Origin: Cocleimonas sp.
Lineage (GTDB): Bacteria; Pseudomonadota; Gammaproteobacteria; Thiotrichales; Thiotrichaceae
Length of the DNA stretch: 64,000 bases
Assembly: GCA_021647365.1 (NCBI GenBank)
Contig: JAKIUW010000016.1
Location: 13,767 to 77,766 of the forward strand
Reading direction: 5' to 3'
Shown: positions 28,032-37,249 of the stretch, piece after piece
Numbering within the stretch: position 1 is the first letter of the stretch
Layout of the letters: each line of letters opens with the position of its first letter
Notes under the pieces: model-generated
The model's input: the letters and a program-made list of their open reading frames with translations, nothing else
Database searches by the model: none
What the model was told of the DNA's origin: nothing
Translations under genes and position numbers: made by a program

Positions 28032-28145
28032 AGCTAGTAAATAACATTCCTTTGTATTATCAATACGGAATCACATCAGTTAGTATTCTTTTTTATTTAT
28101 AAATTTCCGATAAATGTACTCGACAAATATGGAGTCATGTAAGAC

Positions 28146-28724
28146 ATGAGTAGTAAAAAACACTTAGATATTGGTTGTGGTTCAAACCCAAGAAATCCTT
28201 TTGGACATGATGAGCTATATGGTGTCGATATATTAGATAAGGAAATGGCTGATTTTAATTATCAAAAATGTAATGTAGTTTTAGAAAGGCTACCCTTTGA
28301 TGATTCGACGTTTGATTCGGTTTCAGCCTATGATTTTTTAGAACATATCCCACGCTTTGCCATTATAAATGATGACACACAATTCCCATTTATAAACTTT
28401 ATGAATGAAGCACATCGAGTGTTAAAGTCAGGTGGTGTTTTTTATGCAATCACTCCCTTTTATCCCAGGGAAGAAGCTTTTGTAGATCCCACGCATATTA
28501 ATATTATTACCAAAAAAACACATGATTATTTTACCGCACCGAAACATAGTGCAAGAATGTATGGTTTCACAGGAAATTTTGAAATAATGCGAGTGAAAAC
28601 AATTAAGCTCAGCCAAGAAACTAAAAAGTACAATGCTGTTGTTAAAGCATTAAAGAATATTCTTTATACGATTCTTTATAAGAAAAAATCTCATATTCTT
28701 TGGGAATTCAGGGCAGTTAAATAA
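28146..28724 (+). CDS. SAM-dependent methyltransferase, class I
   Basis: 192 residues. Motif I LDIGCGSNPRNPFG binds SAM; LPFDDSTFDSVSAYDFLEHIPR and NEAHRVLKSGGVFYAITPF follow the methyltransferase type 11 pattern. The target is unknown; between glycosyltransferases, a sugar O-methylation is plausible. GGAGTC upstream of the ATG serves as a binding site. The gap of about 115 bases before it holds an imperfect inverted repeat (ATTCC-GTATT-ATC-AATAC-GGAAT). Confidence 0.75.
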   Translation: MSSKKHLDIGCGSNPRNPFGHDELYGVDILDKEMADFNYQKCNVVLERLPFDDSTFDSVSAYDFLEHIPRFAIINDDTQFPFINFMNEAHRVLKSGGVFYAITPFYPREEAFVDPTHINIITKKTHDYFTAPKHSARMYGFTGNFEIMRVKTIKLSQETKKYNAVVKALKNILYTILYKKKSHILWEFRAVK

Positions 28725-28741
28725 ATTATTATCATTTACCC

Positions 28742-29524
28742 ATGCAAGTTATCGTTATTAATTTATCCAGTGCTACAGCGCGTAGAGAGTTCCAAGAGAA
28801 GCAGCTGGGAAAACTAAATTTAGATTATACATTTCTCAATGCTACCTCTGTTGATGATATTGATGATAGCACCTACCAAAAACATTATTATGACTGGCAA
28901 AGACCGCTAAGAAGATCTGAGGTAGCTTGTTATTTTTCTCATAGAAGGTGTTGGGAGAAAGTTATAAGCAGTGGAAAACCAGCGCTTATTCTAGAAGACG
29001 ATGCGTTACTTTCAATAAACACACCTTCAATTCTGTCAAAGCTAGAAAAGTCTAATGGAATAGACTTAGTTGATTTAGAAGTAACAGGTAGAAAAAAGAA
29101 CGTATCAAAAATAGCTGAAATAACGGGTGATAATCATAAACTGTTTAAGTTATATCTCAATAGTCCAGGGGCTGGTGGATATATTTTATTTCCATCTGGA
29201 GCGAGAAAATTATTAGAGCAAGAGAAGGAAAAAGGAATATCACTTGCAGATGCACATATTGCCTCTTGTTATTCTTTAAACGCCTATCAAGTAGAGCCCG
29301 CTCTAGCTGTACAGTTTATTCTATGTTCATTTTACAAAATTGAAAACCCTGATTCTGTGCATTTTCAAACATCATCAACAAACGCTGAGCCAAAACAAAA
29401 ACAAGAATACTCTTTTAGGTTTAAAAGGCTTGTTAATGAAATAAGCTTGGGGTTAAAAAAACTTGGACTTATTTTTATTTCTAAACGTCGTTTTATCGAT
29501 TTAGATAAATGTGATTTTGAATGA
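28742..29524 (+). CDS. Glycosyltransferase family 25 (LPS biosynthesis)
   Basis: 260 residues. VIVINLSSATARREF at the start, EVACYFSHRRCWEKVI and LILEDDALL are the GT25 hallmarks (EDD metal-binding). Members add galactose or other sugars to lipooligosaccharide. It closes the island and is convergent with lptG, 30 bases away. Confidence 0.8.
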   Translation: MQVIVINLSSATARREFQEKQLGKLNLDYTFLNATSVDDIDDSTYQKHYYDWQRPLRRSEVACYFSHRRCWEKVISSGKPALILEDDALLSINTPSILSKLEKSNGIDLVDLEVTGRKKNVSKIAEITGDNHKLFKLYLNSPGAGGYILFPSGARKLLEQEKEKGISLADAHIASCYSLNAYQVEPALAVQFILCSFYKIENPDSVHFQTSSTNAEPKQKQEYSFRFKRLVNEISLGLKKLGLIFISKRRFIDLDKCDFE

Positions 29525-29554
29525 GGCGCTATAATACATGATATGAGAAATCTA

Positions 29555-30619
29555 TTATCTAATCTTACTCAACGCAAGCAAACCAGCTCCAAAAAACAAC
29601 AATGAAGGTAAAAACGCACTCAAAAATGGTGAGAACCCATTAACAACCCCCAGTTCATTAATCATTCGGTTTGTTAAAAAGAAGGCGATACCAACCACTA
29701 TACCAATAAATACCCGCTGCCCTGCACCTCCACCACGTGCTGAGCCGAATAAAAACGGCATGGCTAATATTAGCATGACAAGAGCTGATAATGGTACGGA
29801 GTATCGTTTCCAGTAGATGAGTTCGTATTTTCCTGTTTTTAGCTTATTTTCTTTTTGATGTTTGATGATTTTATTTAGCGCAGAGCTAGAGAGTTGGTTT
29901 GGGCTTACCGTGGCTACATTTAAAATATCGGTACTCACAAAATCTTTCTTTAGCACGCTATTCTCTTTGGTTTTGTGAATGCTTGTTTTAGAGAATATAT
30001 TCTTTACTCTGTTTTTAAGAATCCAGCCTTCGTCGGTGGCTGTAGCATCACTGCTGGTTGTGAGTGATTTTAATCCTGTATGATCATCGTTGAAGGTATA
30101 GATGGATATATCTGAAATTTGTTTTCTAGAGATAACACTACCGATGTGAATAATACGTTTGCTTTCTTTTATCCAAAGCCCTGCACCGCCGACTAAAACA
30201 ATATTTTTATTTTTCAGATGTGCTTTAAAATTTCGTGCATGTAAATCTGCTGCGGGCACTAGCCATTCGCCTACAACAAAAATACCGATGGCTAACAATA
30301 AACCTAATTTTAGAACTGAGAATATAATTCTTCTGATGGATAAGCCTGCTGCGCGCATTGCTGTAAATTCAGAGTTTGCAGCAAGGTTACCTAAACCCAA
30401 TAAAGTACCAATGAGTATTGCAGTGGGAAAGAATTCGTAGAATCGCGCGGGTAATGTGTAAACTAAGTAGACTATTGCTTGTGCTGTAGAATACAACTCG
30501 TTAGTTTTACCAACCTCGTTAATAAAGGCAAAAAACACGTCTAAAATGACAAGGGCTAACCAAGCCATTAGTAGGCCTTGCAGGGTTGAAATCCAAATAT
30601 AGCGGTCGATGATTTTCAT
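29555..30619 (-). CDS. lptG: LPS export ABC transporter permease LptG
   Basis: Inner-membrane permease of the LptB2FGC complex that extracts LPS from the membrane. 354 residues, six membrane segments with a periplasmic beta-jellyroll domain between TM3 and TM4. It starts MKIIDRYIWISTLQGLL, typical of LptG; GTLLGLGNLAANSEFTAMRAAG is the coupling-helix region. Lies 12 bases downstream of lptF. Confidence 0.93.
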   Translation of the reverse strand: MKIIDRYIWISTLQGLLMAWLALVILDVFFAFINEVGKTNELYSTAQAIVYLVYTLPARFYEFFPTAILIGTLLGLGNLAANSEFTAMRAAGLSIRRIIFSVLKLGLLLAIGIFVVGEWLVPAADLHARNFKAHLKNKNIVLVGGAGLWIKESKRIIHIGSVISRKQISDISIYTFNDDHTGLKSLTTSSDATATDEGWILKNRVKNIFSKTSIHKTKENSVLKKDFVSTDILNVATVSPNQLSSSALNKIIKHQKENKLKTGKYELIYWKRYSVPLSALVMLILAMPFLFGSARGGGAGQRVFIGIVVGIAFFLTNRMINELGVVNGFSPFLSAFLPSLLFFGAGLLALSKIR

Positions 30620-30631
30620 ATTTTTAACAAC

Positions 30632-31750
30632 CTACCGCACCTTGCTATATTGTCGCCGCACCAACCACAGTGACAGCAGTATGAAAATAATGTGCGTCCA
30701 CCACAGCCCTAACCAATTTGGAATTGAGCCTTCTTCAATCATTGAGCGCCCTGTGATGTTTAGGTTGGCGTACACGGCATAAAGTAAGATGCCAATGGCA
30801 AGTTTGCCATAGCGACCTTGTCTGGGTGTTGTGTAACTCAAAGGGAATGCAAGCAATGCCATAACAGGCGCTGAAAATATTAAAGCCAAGCGCCAATGTA
30901 TTTCAGCTTTGCTCTCACGGTCACTGTTTTTTAATAGCTTTGTGAATGAATATCCTTCGAGGTTTCTGGTCTTCGCTATTTTGAGCGCAGGAATATGAAG
31001 CCCATGCTCAGCAAATCTAAAAATAGAAAATTCACCTGTTGTTTGGTTGTTTTGATAAAGGCTACCATCTTCAAATTTAAATACTCTGCCTCCACCTTCT
31101 GGGTCAACATACAGCAAGGCTTTCTTGCCCGTTAGTATCATCTCAGAATTATCTAGTGAATTCCTTCCTGTGCTTTTTATGGTTTTTTTTACATCAGGCT
31201 TTCTAGCATCTAAATGTAAAAATATATTTTTCATTACTACATTTTCTTCATCAACATCTTCAACAAATAAAGTTAGGCGCTTGCCGCCCATATTGGCGTG
31301 CATAAATTCGCCGACAGGAATTCCTGCCGCTTCGGGTCGCTGTTTAATTTCATTTTTAATATCTTGGCTGGTTTGCTCAAGTTGAGGAATAATAAATAAA
31401 ACCAGCGCAGCGATGAGTAAGGTCAGCGGCCCAACAAATAAGAAGATTCCTTTGTAGAATTCTTTTGGTCCTACGCCCGAGGCATGTAGCGCTAATACTT
31501 CATGGTCACGATAGAGTCGGCCAAAAGCCAGCATCATGCCAATTAGTAATGCGATGGGCGCTAAGCTGATAGCAGCATTAAATGATTTTAAGAAGACTAG
31601 CTTGCCAAGCACATCGACAGGCAAACTACCGCCGCTGACATCGCCCAATAAACGCACAAACGTATTACCTATAATGATAAGTAACAACACAAATAATGTT
31701 GCTAAGAATGAAAGTGCAATTTCTTTAACTAAATAACGTTGAATAATCAT
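30632..31750 (-). CDS. lptF: LPS export ABC transporter permease LptF
   Basis: Partner permease of LptG. 372 residues from the ATG at 31750, which overlaps the lpxL stop (ATGA). An upstream TTG at 31756 is less likely. MIIQRYLVKEIALSF, then GMMLAFGRLYRDHEVLALHASGVGP (coupling helix) and the periplasmic domain with AGIPVGEFMH are typical. Forms an lpxL-lptF-lptG operon. Confidence 0.93.
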   Translation of the reverse strand: MIIQRYLVKEIALSFLATLFVLLLIIIGNTFVRLLGDVSGGSLPVDVLGKLVFLKSFNAAISLAPIALLIGMMLAFGRLYRDHEVLALHASGVGPKEFYKGIFLFVGPLTLLIAALVLFIIPQLEQTSQDIKNEIKQRPEAAGIPVGEFMHANMGGKRLTLFVEDVDEENVVMKNIFLHLDARKPDVKKTIKSTGRNSLDNSEMILTGKKALLYVDPEGGGRVFKFEDGSLYQNNQTTGEFSIFRFAEHGLHIPALKIAKTRNLEGYSFTKLLKNSDRESKAEIHWRLALIFSAPVMALLAFPLSYTTPRQGRYGKLAIGILLYAVYANLNITGRSMIEEGSIPNWLGLWWTHIIFILLSLWLVRRQYSKVR

Positions 31751-32703
31751 GAGCAATCAGTCTCATTTTCACGCAAGTAGTCTTTGTAAAAGTCTTTGTT
31801 TTCAGTTTGATAATGCTTATAGCGCTTATGTGTCCAAAGGTATTGATCAGGAAATTCTGTGATTGCCTCTTCAAGGGTTTGATTTAAGCGGGTAGTATCA
31901 TGCATGGCATCATCACTGGGGAAATCTTCAACAGGCGGAGAGAATCTAACCAAATAGCCATTACGACCTTGCGCATCATCAATCAGCCTTACAGTAATGG
32001 ATGGGATAACCTTAGCACCTGTCATTTTAGCTAAGCGCGCAGTGCCAGGGTTTGTTGGCGCATCAACCCCAAAAAAGGGTACAAGAATACTGCCTTTGCC
32101 ACGAAAGTTTTGATCCGTTGCATACCACGCAGGAAAGCCATCTTTAATGCTTTTAATCATCTCTCGAATTTTATCTTTGGGTATCACTTTGCCGTATTGT
32201 GTATCACGTTTTAGCGCGACTAAATATTCTATGAGTTTGTTTTGGTGAGGACGATAAACAGCGTGTACAGGCATTCGCTTTGCAAGGATTCTAGCGCCTA
32301 CTTCAATACTGGAAAAGTGAACGCCCAATAAAATCACTCGTCCATTTTTGTCTTCACTGTCTAATGCTTTTTCCACATGCTCAAGCCCTTCAACATGGGT
32401 TAGCTTTTCGATTTGAGCTTCGCTACCCCACCAACCTACAGCGGCTTCGATAAGCCCACGACCCATTGAAATAAAATGTTGGCGATTAAGCTGGTTAACT
32501 TCTGTTGATGATAGTTTTGGAAAAGCTATTCTAAGATTGATGCAACTAATTTGTCGGCGAGTAGGAAGGGCGCGATACAAAAGCTTGCCAATCACTTTCC
32601 CAATTGCCATTTGCCAGCGCCAAGGCAAGAGAATAATCAGTCGCAAAAACCCAATCCCAAACCATGTGAGCCAAAATCGAGGGTGAAAAAACTTTAAGGG
32701 CAT
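31747..32703 (-). CDS. lpxL: Lipid A biosynthesis acyltransferase (LpxL/LpxM family)
   Basis: Adds a secondary acyl chain to Kdo2-lipid IVA at the inner membrane. 318 residues. A membrane segment lies near residues 12-30. The HX4E catalytic motif appears as VHFSSIEVG; ATDQNFRGKGSILVPFFG is the second conserved block. LpxM is the alternative name; substrate chain specificity cannot be read from sequence. Confidence 0.88.
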   Translation of the reverse strand: MPLKFFHPRFWLTWFGIGFLRLIILLPWRWQMAIGKVIGKLLYRALPTRRQISCINLRIAFPKLSSTEVNQLNRQHFISMGRGLIEAAVGWWGSEAQIEKLTHVEGLEHVEKALDSEDKNGRVILLGVHFSSIEVGARILAKRMPVHAVYRPHQNKLIEYLVALKRDTQYGKVIPKDKIREMIKSIKDGFPAWYATDQNFRGKGSILVPFFGVDAPTNPGTARLAKMTGAKVIPSITVRLIDDAQGRNGYLVRFSPPVEDFPSDDAMHDTTRLNQTLEEAITEFPDQYLWTHKRYKHYQTENKDFYKDYLRENETDCS

Positions 32704-32736
32704 TGCGAATTAATGAGAGGGTTTATTGATAAATGA

Positions 32737-32955
32737 CTAACCTTGCAACTTATAAAGCGTGCCACAGTAAGGGCAACGAGCACTGTTATTTTTAGCATCT
32801 TCAATCGCCAAGAAAACTTTAGGGTGCGCGCACCAAAGGGCTGATTCATTTGTTGGGCAATGCAAAGGTAAATCACTACGGTTGATTGTCACCTCGTTCG
32901 TGATATTCAGTTTTTTGTAGTCTGCTTCTTTATCTGTGTTGCGCTGTGATTCCAT
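32737..32955 (-). CDS. Small zinc-finger (zf-CHCC) protein
   Basis: 72 residues ending SARCPYCGTLYKLQG, with LHCPTNESALWCAHPKVFL before it. This is the zf-CHCC pattern (C-x8-H-x-C-x2-C type) seen in the mitochondrial complex I subunit NDUFS6 and in small bacterial proteins of unknown role. Immediately upstream of lpxL in the same direction. Confidence 0.7.
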   Translation of the reverse strand: MESQRNTDKEADYKKLNITNEVTINRSDLPLHCPTNESALWCAHPKVFLAIEDAKNNSARCPYCGTLYKLQG

Positions 32956-32976
32956 TTAAAAATGCCTCTTTTTTAT

Positions 32977-33073
32977 CATGTAAAAGTATGCAGGGCATTG
33001 CGAAGCAATACCCAGTAATGGTTGAAACAAAGGATAATGCTTTTAAAGCACACCCCCCTACTTTTACATGATG
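32977..33073. repeat. Decayed pair of dispersed repeat arms
   Basis: A partial arm (ATCATGTAAAAGTA, from about 32975) and a full arm at 33045-33073 (AAAGCACAC, C6, TACTTTTACATGATG) lie in opposite orientation about 55 bases apart. The left partner has lost its G-tract. The element lies between ilvE, which ends at 33088 on the - strand, and the zf-CHCC gene. Confidence 0.7.
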
Positions 33074-33087
33074 TATTTAGTGAAGGG

Positions 33088-34011
33088 TTAATTAACAAGC
33101 GTTAACCAATTTTTGTATTTATCTACTTTGCCTTGGACTATATCAAAATATAGCGATTGAAGTTTTTCTGTTATCGGCCCGCGTGTGCCAGCGCCAATGG
33201 GGCGGTTATCCAATTCACGAATTGGGGTCACTTCTGCAGCCGTGCCACTAAAGAAAGCCTCGTCTGCAATATACACCTCATCACGTGTGATGCGTTTTTC
33301 AATCACGTCATAACCCAAGTCATTGGCAAGTGACATAATCGTATTACGTGTAATGCCATTGAGTGCGGAAGTTAAATCAGGTGTGTAGATGACACCATCG
33401 CTGATAATGAAAATATTCTCGCCGCTACCTTCAGCGACAAAGCCTTCAATATCAAGTAGTAAAGCCTCATCATAACCATCGGTGATTGCTTCTTGCAACG
33501 CCAGCATTGAGTTGATGTAATGCCCATTTGCCTTAGCTTTACACATACTGATATTCACATGATGGCGCGTGAATGATGACGTTTTGATGCGAATGCCGTT
33601 TGTCATATTGTCTTCGCCAAGGTACGAGCCCCATTCCCAAGCAGCAACAATGGTGTGTGTTTTTAAGTTATCAGCGCGCAAGCCCATGCCTTCTGATCCG
33701 TAAAAACACATAGGGCGAAGGTAAGCAGAATCAAGATTATTATCACGCACAGCGGCAAGTTGCGCTTGGGTGATTTCTTCCTTAGAAAAAGGAATCTCCA
33801 TATTCATTATTTTGGCAGAATTAAACAGGCGATCCGTGTGTTCTTTAAGGCGGAAAATAGCGGGGCCTTTGTCTGTTTCATAAGCACGAACACCTTCAAA
33901 AACGCCCATGCCATAATGCAATGTATGGGTTAAAACATGTACATTGGCTTCGCGCCACGGCACCATTTTACCATCAAACCAAATTACCCCATCGCGGTCA
34001 GACATCGACAT
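33088..34011 (-). CDS. ilvE: Branched-chain amino acid aminotransferase
   Basis: PLP enzyme of fold type IV making Val, Leu and Ile from their keto acids. 307 residues, normal. GVFEGVRAYETDKGPAIFRL, the CKAKANGHYINSM segment containing the PLP lysine, and EGSGENIFII with SALNGITRNT are family signatures. Monocistronic as far as visible. Confidence 0.94.
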   Translation of the reverse strand: MSMSDRDGVIWFDGKMVPWREANVHVLTHTLHYGMGVFEGVRAYETDKGPAIFRLKEHTDRLFNSAKIMNMEIPFSKEEITQAQLAAVRDNNLDSAYLRPMCFYGSEGMGLRADNLKTHTIVAAWEWGSYLGEDNMTNGIRIKTSSFTRHHVNISMCKAKANGHYINSMLALQEAITDGYDEALLLDIEGFVAEGSGENIFIISDGVIYTPDLTSALNGITRNTIMSLANDLGYDVIEKRITRDEVYIADEAFFSGTAAEVTPIRELDNRPIGAGTRGPITEKLQSLYFDIVQGKVDKYKNWLTLVN

Positions 34012-34104
34012 TATTTTGCTCCTTAAACCAAATCTTTTTAATTGGCGCTAAGGATACTACAGGGCAACGGTTCTGTCTCATTAAGATATTGGTTTTAGTA
34101 AGAT

Positions 34105-34133
34105 CATCATGTAAAAGTGGGGGGGTGTACTTC
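34105..34133 (+). repeat. Dispersed G-tract repeat, single arm
   Basis: CATCATGTAAAAGT, seven G, TGTACTTC. The terminal GCTTT is changed, and the sequence runs straight into a second repeat family at 34131-34246. Confidence 0.75.
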
Positions 34134-34246
34134 GACAAGCTCAGCAGAACTGCTTTTAATAGATATTGTTGTCATCCCTGCATGTTTTTAGCAGGGATCT
34201 TGTTCAACCATGGATTCCTGCTAAAAGCATGCAGGAATGACGAGGT
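34131..34246. repeat. Second palindromic repeat (REP-like)
   Basis: TTCGACAAGCTCAGC is followed by an inverted pair: GTCATCCCTGCATG..TTTTTAGCAGGGAT on the left and ATTCCTGCTAAAAGCATGCAGGAATGAC on the right, separated by a short CTTGTTCAACCATGG centre. The arms match over about 28 positions with a few mismatches. Similar REP-like sequences are familiar from many gammaproteobacterial genomes. It lies between ilvE and the lytic transglycosylase gene. Confidence 0.75.
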
Positions 34247-34305
34247 GAGATCTGTAAATATTTTGGTAGTAATAAGTTGAAACAGAGATGCTTCTAAATA
34301 AAGGA

Positions 34306-35121
34306 CTACTTAGCCGCCAAGCGAACCTTGTCTTTATAGCCAATACCTTCAGCCTTCAAGCGCTGATATTCAGCATAAACTTTCTTCACATAATTGCGTG
34401 TTTCTTTAAAAGGTGGAATGCCGTTATATTTGTTCACATTACCAGGCCCAGCGTTATAAGCGGCGATGGCAAGTTTTGGCTGACCATCAAAACGTCTTAG
34501 CATTTGTGAAATGTATTTTATCCCGCCTTGAATATTATGTTCAGGATTCCAAGGGTCATTAATGCGTAATCCTAAAGCCGTCTGCGGCATTAACTGCATC
34601 AAGCCAATTGCGCCAACACGCGAATGTGCGCCCTCGTTAAAGCATGATTCTTGACGAACAATCGCGTGAATCAATTCAGGGTCAACATCATAAATGCGGG
34701 AATAAATGCCGATAGTATTTTTGTAAAGACGTGCTTGCCTGCCTAAATGTGTATTGCTGTTACAACCTACAATTACGCCACTGTCTCTGCCATTGGCTTT
34801 CACCATATTTAATGGGAGAACGCTTTTGCCCGCATTTGCACGGTATTTGCGTTTACTACGGTATTTTTTCTTAGATTTATATGTGCTACGTTTTGAGCCA
34901 GATACAATCGTGGCTTTCGCTCTTATGCTTGATTTGTATGCCGTCTTTTTCTTAATACGAAAAACTTTTAAAAGTTTATTGCCCGAACCTTTAAGCTTTG
35001 TACCTGTTAAAACGGTTTTACCGTCGGCGGTTAAATACTTGTACATATCGGCAGATACAATAGAGCTGCTAATAATGAAAGATGCGCACAACAGTGCTTG
35101 GATGAGTCTTTTAGGGGTCAT
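34306..35121 (-). CDS. Lytic transglycosylase with SLT domain
   Basis: 271 residues. Signal peptide (ALLCASFIISSSIVSADMY), then a DUF4124-like start (MYKYLTADGKTVLTG), a basic linker, and an SLT domain over about residues 130-250: IVRQESCFN (catalytic Glu), SRVGAIGLMQLMPQTA, AYNAGPGNV. It cleaves peptidoglycan glycosidic bonds to anhydromuropeptides in the periplasm. No lipobox is seen, so it is probably soluble. Confidence 0.85.
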   Translation of the reverse strand: MTPKRLIQALLCASFIISSSIVSADMYKYLTADGKTVLTGTKLKGSGNKLLKVFRIKKKTAYKSSIRAKATIVSGSKRSTYKSKKKYRSKRKYRANAGKSVLPLNMVKANGRDSGVIVGCNSNTHLGRQARLYKNTIGIYSRIYDVDPELIHAIVRQESCFNEGAHSRVGAIGLMQLMPQTALGLRINDPWNPEHNIQGGIKYISQMLRRFDGQPKLAIAAYNAGPGNVNKYNGIPPFKETRNYVKKVYAEYQRLKAEGIGYKDKVRLAAK

Positions 35122-35286
35122 AATCTATTTCATCTAGATGAGAACGATCCAGTGTTCTCGGTTTATTATTTTTATTTTTGGGTTTGTGTAGATTTATATA
35201 AGAATAGTAATTTGCAAAGGAGCTTATGTCTATCTTGTTAAGACGAAAGGGGGTGTTATTATGCTGTCTTAAAATAGATAAGTAAG

Positions 35287-35313
35287 AAAGCACACCCCCC
35301 TAGTTTTACATGA
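35287..35313 (-). repeat. Dispersed repeat, single arm (TAG variant)
   Basis: AAAGCACAC, six C, TAGTTTTACATGAG, ending 12 bases before the mutL start codon. It therefore occupies the position where the mutL ribosome binding site would be. Confidence 0.8.
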
Positions 35314-35325
35314 GACTTACAAAGC

Positions 35326-37224
35326 ATGGCAATAAAACAACTTCCACCCCATTTAGTTAATCAGATAGCCGCTGGTGAAGTGGTCGAGCGCCCAGCTTCT
35401 GTGGTGAAAGAGCTATTAGAAAACGCCATCGATGCTGGCTCCACAAAAATCGAAATCGACATAGAGCAGGGCGGCACAAAACGTATTCGTATTCGTGATA
35501 ATGGCAAAGGGATTCCTAAAGAAGAATTAGCCTTAGCATTGAGCCGTCACGCCACCAGTAAAATTGCATCGCTGGATGATCTTGAGCATGTGGCATCGCT
35601 TGGGTTTAGAGGTGAAGCTTTGCCAAGTATTGCCTCCGTTTCACGCATGACGGTTAGTTCAAAAATAGAAGATAGCGAGCAAGGCTGGGCGCTAACAGAC
35701 GATGGTCAAGAAAACTTCGTCGAGCCAGAACCAGTTGCCCATGCCAAAGGCACAACGATTGATGTGCGTGATTTGTTTTATAACGTACCAGCGCGCCGTA
35801 AGTTCTTAAAAACAGAAAACACCGAATTTAAGCACCTAAGCGAAGTGGTTAAAAAAATATCGCTGAGTAATTTCCAAATTGGCATAACGCTGCGCCACGG
35901 ACAACGTAACGTACTAACATTGCAGCCCGCCAAAGATCGTATGGGTGCAGACAGGCGTGTCGCCGAAGTGTGCGGCCCAGCGTTTATGGAGCAGTCGCTT
36001 TATCTAGATTATGAAGCGGCAGGCTTAAAACTTTGGGGCTGGGTAGGCTTGCCGACGTTCTCACGCTCGCAAGCGGATATGCAGTATTTTTATGTCAACG
36101 GACGCATGATTCGCGACCGCCTCGTCACCCATGCTGTGCGCCAAGGTTATAGCGATGTGCTGTTCCACGGCAGGCATCCTGCCTATGTGTTATTTTTAGA
36201 AATGGCGCCTGAAAAAGTAGACGTAAACGCGCACCCAACAAAACATGAAGTGCGCTTTAGAGAAGGACGCTTAGTGCATGACTTTTTATATCGAACACTG
36301 CACAAAGCACTGGCAGATGTAAGGCCAAATGTAGATCAAAATGTACCTGATTTACCCGAGCAAGCGAATCATTCAGGCTCATTTCAATACACGCCGACAC
36401 AGCAAAACCTGAGCATTCCTGTTGGTGCTACGCCGACTAATAGCGGCGCTCAAGCAGGGCAATGGTCTGGAAATGATGTAAAACAAGTAGCCGAACAAAT
36501 GGCAGTTTATGGGCGAATGCATGAGTCAGGCTCTGGAGGCGGAGCAAAACTACCGCCGCTATCAGAAGATTTCTCTAAAAGAATGTCCGCTCAAGTCACC
36601 GCCTCAATGCCAGTAGATTCTAGTAGTGAAACAGGGCAAGTGCCACCACTAGGCTACGCCGTCGCCCAACTACACGGCATCTATATTCTGGCAGAGAATG
36701 CAGAAGGCTTAGTCGTCGTAGACATGCACGCCGCACATGAGCGCATCACCTACGAACACCTAAAAAACAGCATGGCGGAAGACACCGTGCGATCACAGCC
36801 ACTGTTAGTACCAAGCTCCCTAGCCGTCAGCCAAAAAGAAGGCGACTGCGCCGAAGAGTTTGCCGATACCTTCCAAAAGCTAGGCTTCGAGCTAAACCGA
36901 CTAGCACCAGAAAAACTAGCCATCCGCGCCGTACCCAGCCTATTAAAAGACTCAAACGCCGAGCAATTAGTGCGCGACGTACTCTCAGATTTATTAGAAC
37001 ACGGCAGCAGCCAACGCATAGAAGAAGAAATCAACGAAATCCTATCCACCATGGCATGTCACGGCTCAGTACGCGCCAACCACCGTCTAGGCATTCCCGA
37101 AATGAATGCCTTATTGCGTGATATGGAAAGAACAGAACGCAGCGGGCAGTGTAATCATGGAAGGCCTACTTGGACGCAGATGAGTATAGATCAGTTGGAT
37201 AAGTTGTTTATGCGTGGGCAGTGA
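35326..37224 (+). CDS. mutL: DNA mismatch repair protein MutL
   Basis: 632 residues. N-terminal GHKL ATPase (ELLENAIDAGS, IRDNGKGIP, GFRGEALPSIASV), variable linker (about 340-440), C-terminal dimerisation/endonuclease domain. The C-domain carries DMHAAHERITYE, matching the DQHA(X)2E(X)4E endonuclease motif with Q to M, plus ACHGSVR and CNHGRPT. This indicates a nicking MutL as in MutH-less bacteria, unlike E. coli. First gene of the mutL-miaA-hfq-hflX series, here interrupted. Confidence 0.95.
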   Translation: MAIKQLPPHLVNQIAAGEVVERPASVVKELLENAIDAGSTKIEIDIEQGGTKRIRIRDNGKGIPKEELALALSRHATSKIASLDDLEHVASLGFRGEALPSIASVSRMTVSSKIEDSEQGWALTDDGQENFVEPEPVAHAKGTTIDVRDLFYNVPARRKFLKTENTEFKHLSEVVKKISLSNFQIGITLRHGQRNVLTLQPAKDRMGADRRVAEVCGPAFMEQSLYLDYEAAGLKLWGWVGLPTFSRSQADMQYFYVNGRMIRDRLVTHAVRQGYSDVLFHGRHPAYVLFLEMAPEKVDVNAHPTKHEVRFREGRLVHDFLYRTLHKALADVRPNVDQNVPDLPEQANHSGSFQYTPTQQNLSIPVGATPTNSGAQAGQWSGNDVKQVAEQMAVYGRMHESGSGGGAKLPPLSEDFSKRMSAQVTASMPVDSSSETGQVPPLGYAVAQLHGIYILAENAEGLVVVDMHAAHERITYEHLKNSMAEDTVRSQPLLVPSSLAVSQKEGDCAEEFADTFQKLGFELNRLAPEKLAIRAVPSLLKDSNAEQLVRDVLSDLLEHGSSQRIEEEINEILSTMACHGSVRANHRLGIPEMNALLRDMERTERSGQCNHGRPTWTQMSIDQLDKLFMRGQ

Positions 37225-37249
37225 AAGAAAGCATAATCACTATGTGCAA

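Noticed and set aside
28132..28142. TCATGTAAGAC before the methyltransferase gene as a repeat arm
   Set aside because: Only the first eight bases match; no G-tract follows.
32694..32876. 60-codon - strand frame overlapping the zf-CHCC gene
   Set aside because: The alternative frame at 32737-32955 has the clear zinc-finger motif; this one is its shadow.
35111..35293. 60-codon - strand frame upstream of the lytic transglycosylase
   Set aside because: Low complexity, no motif, and overlaps the transglycosylase start and a repeat arm; treated as noncoding leader.
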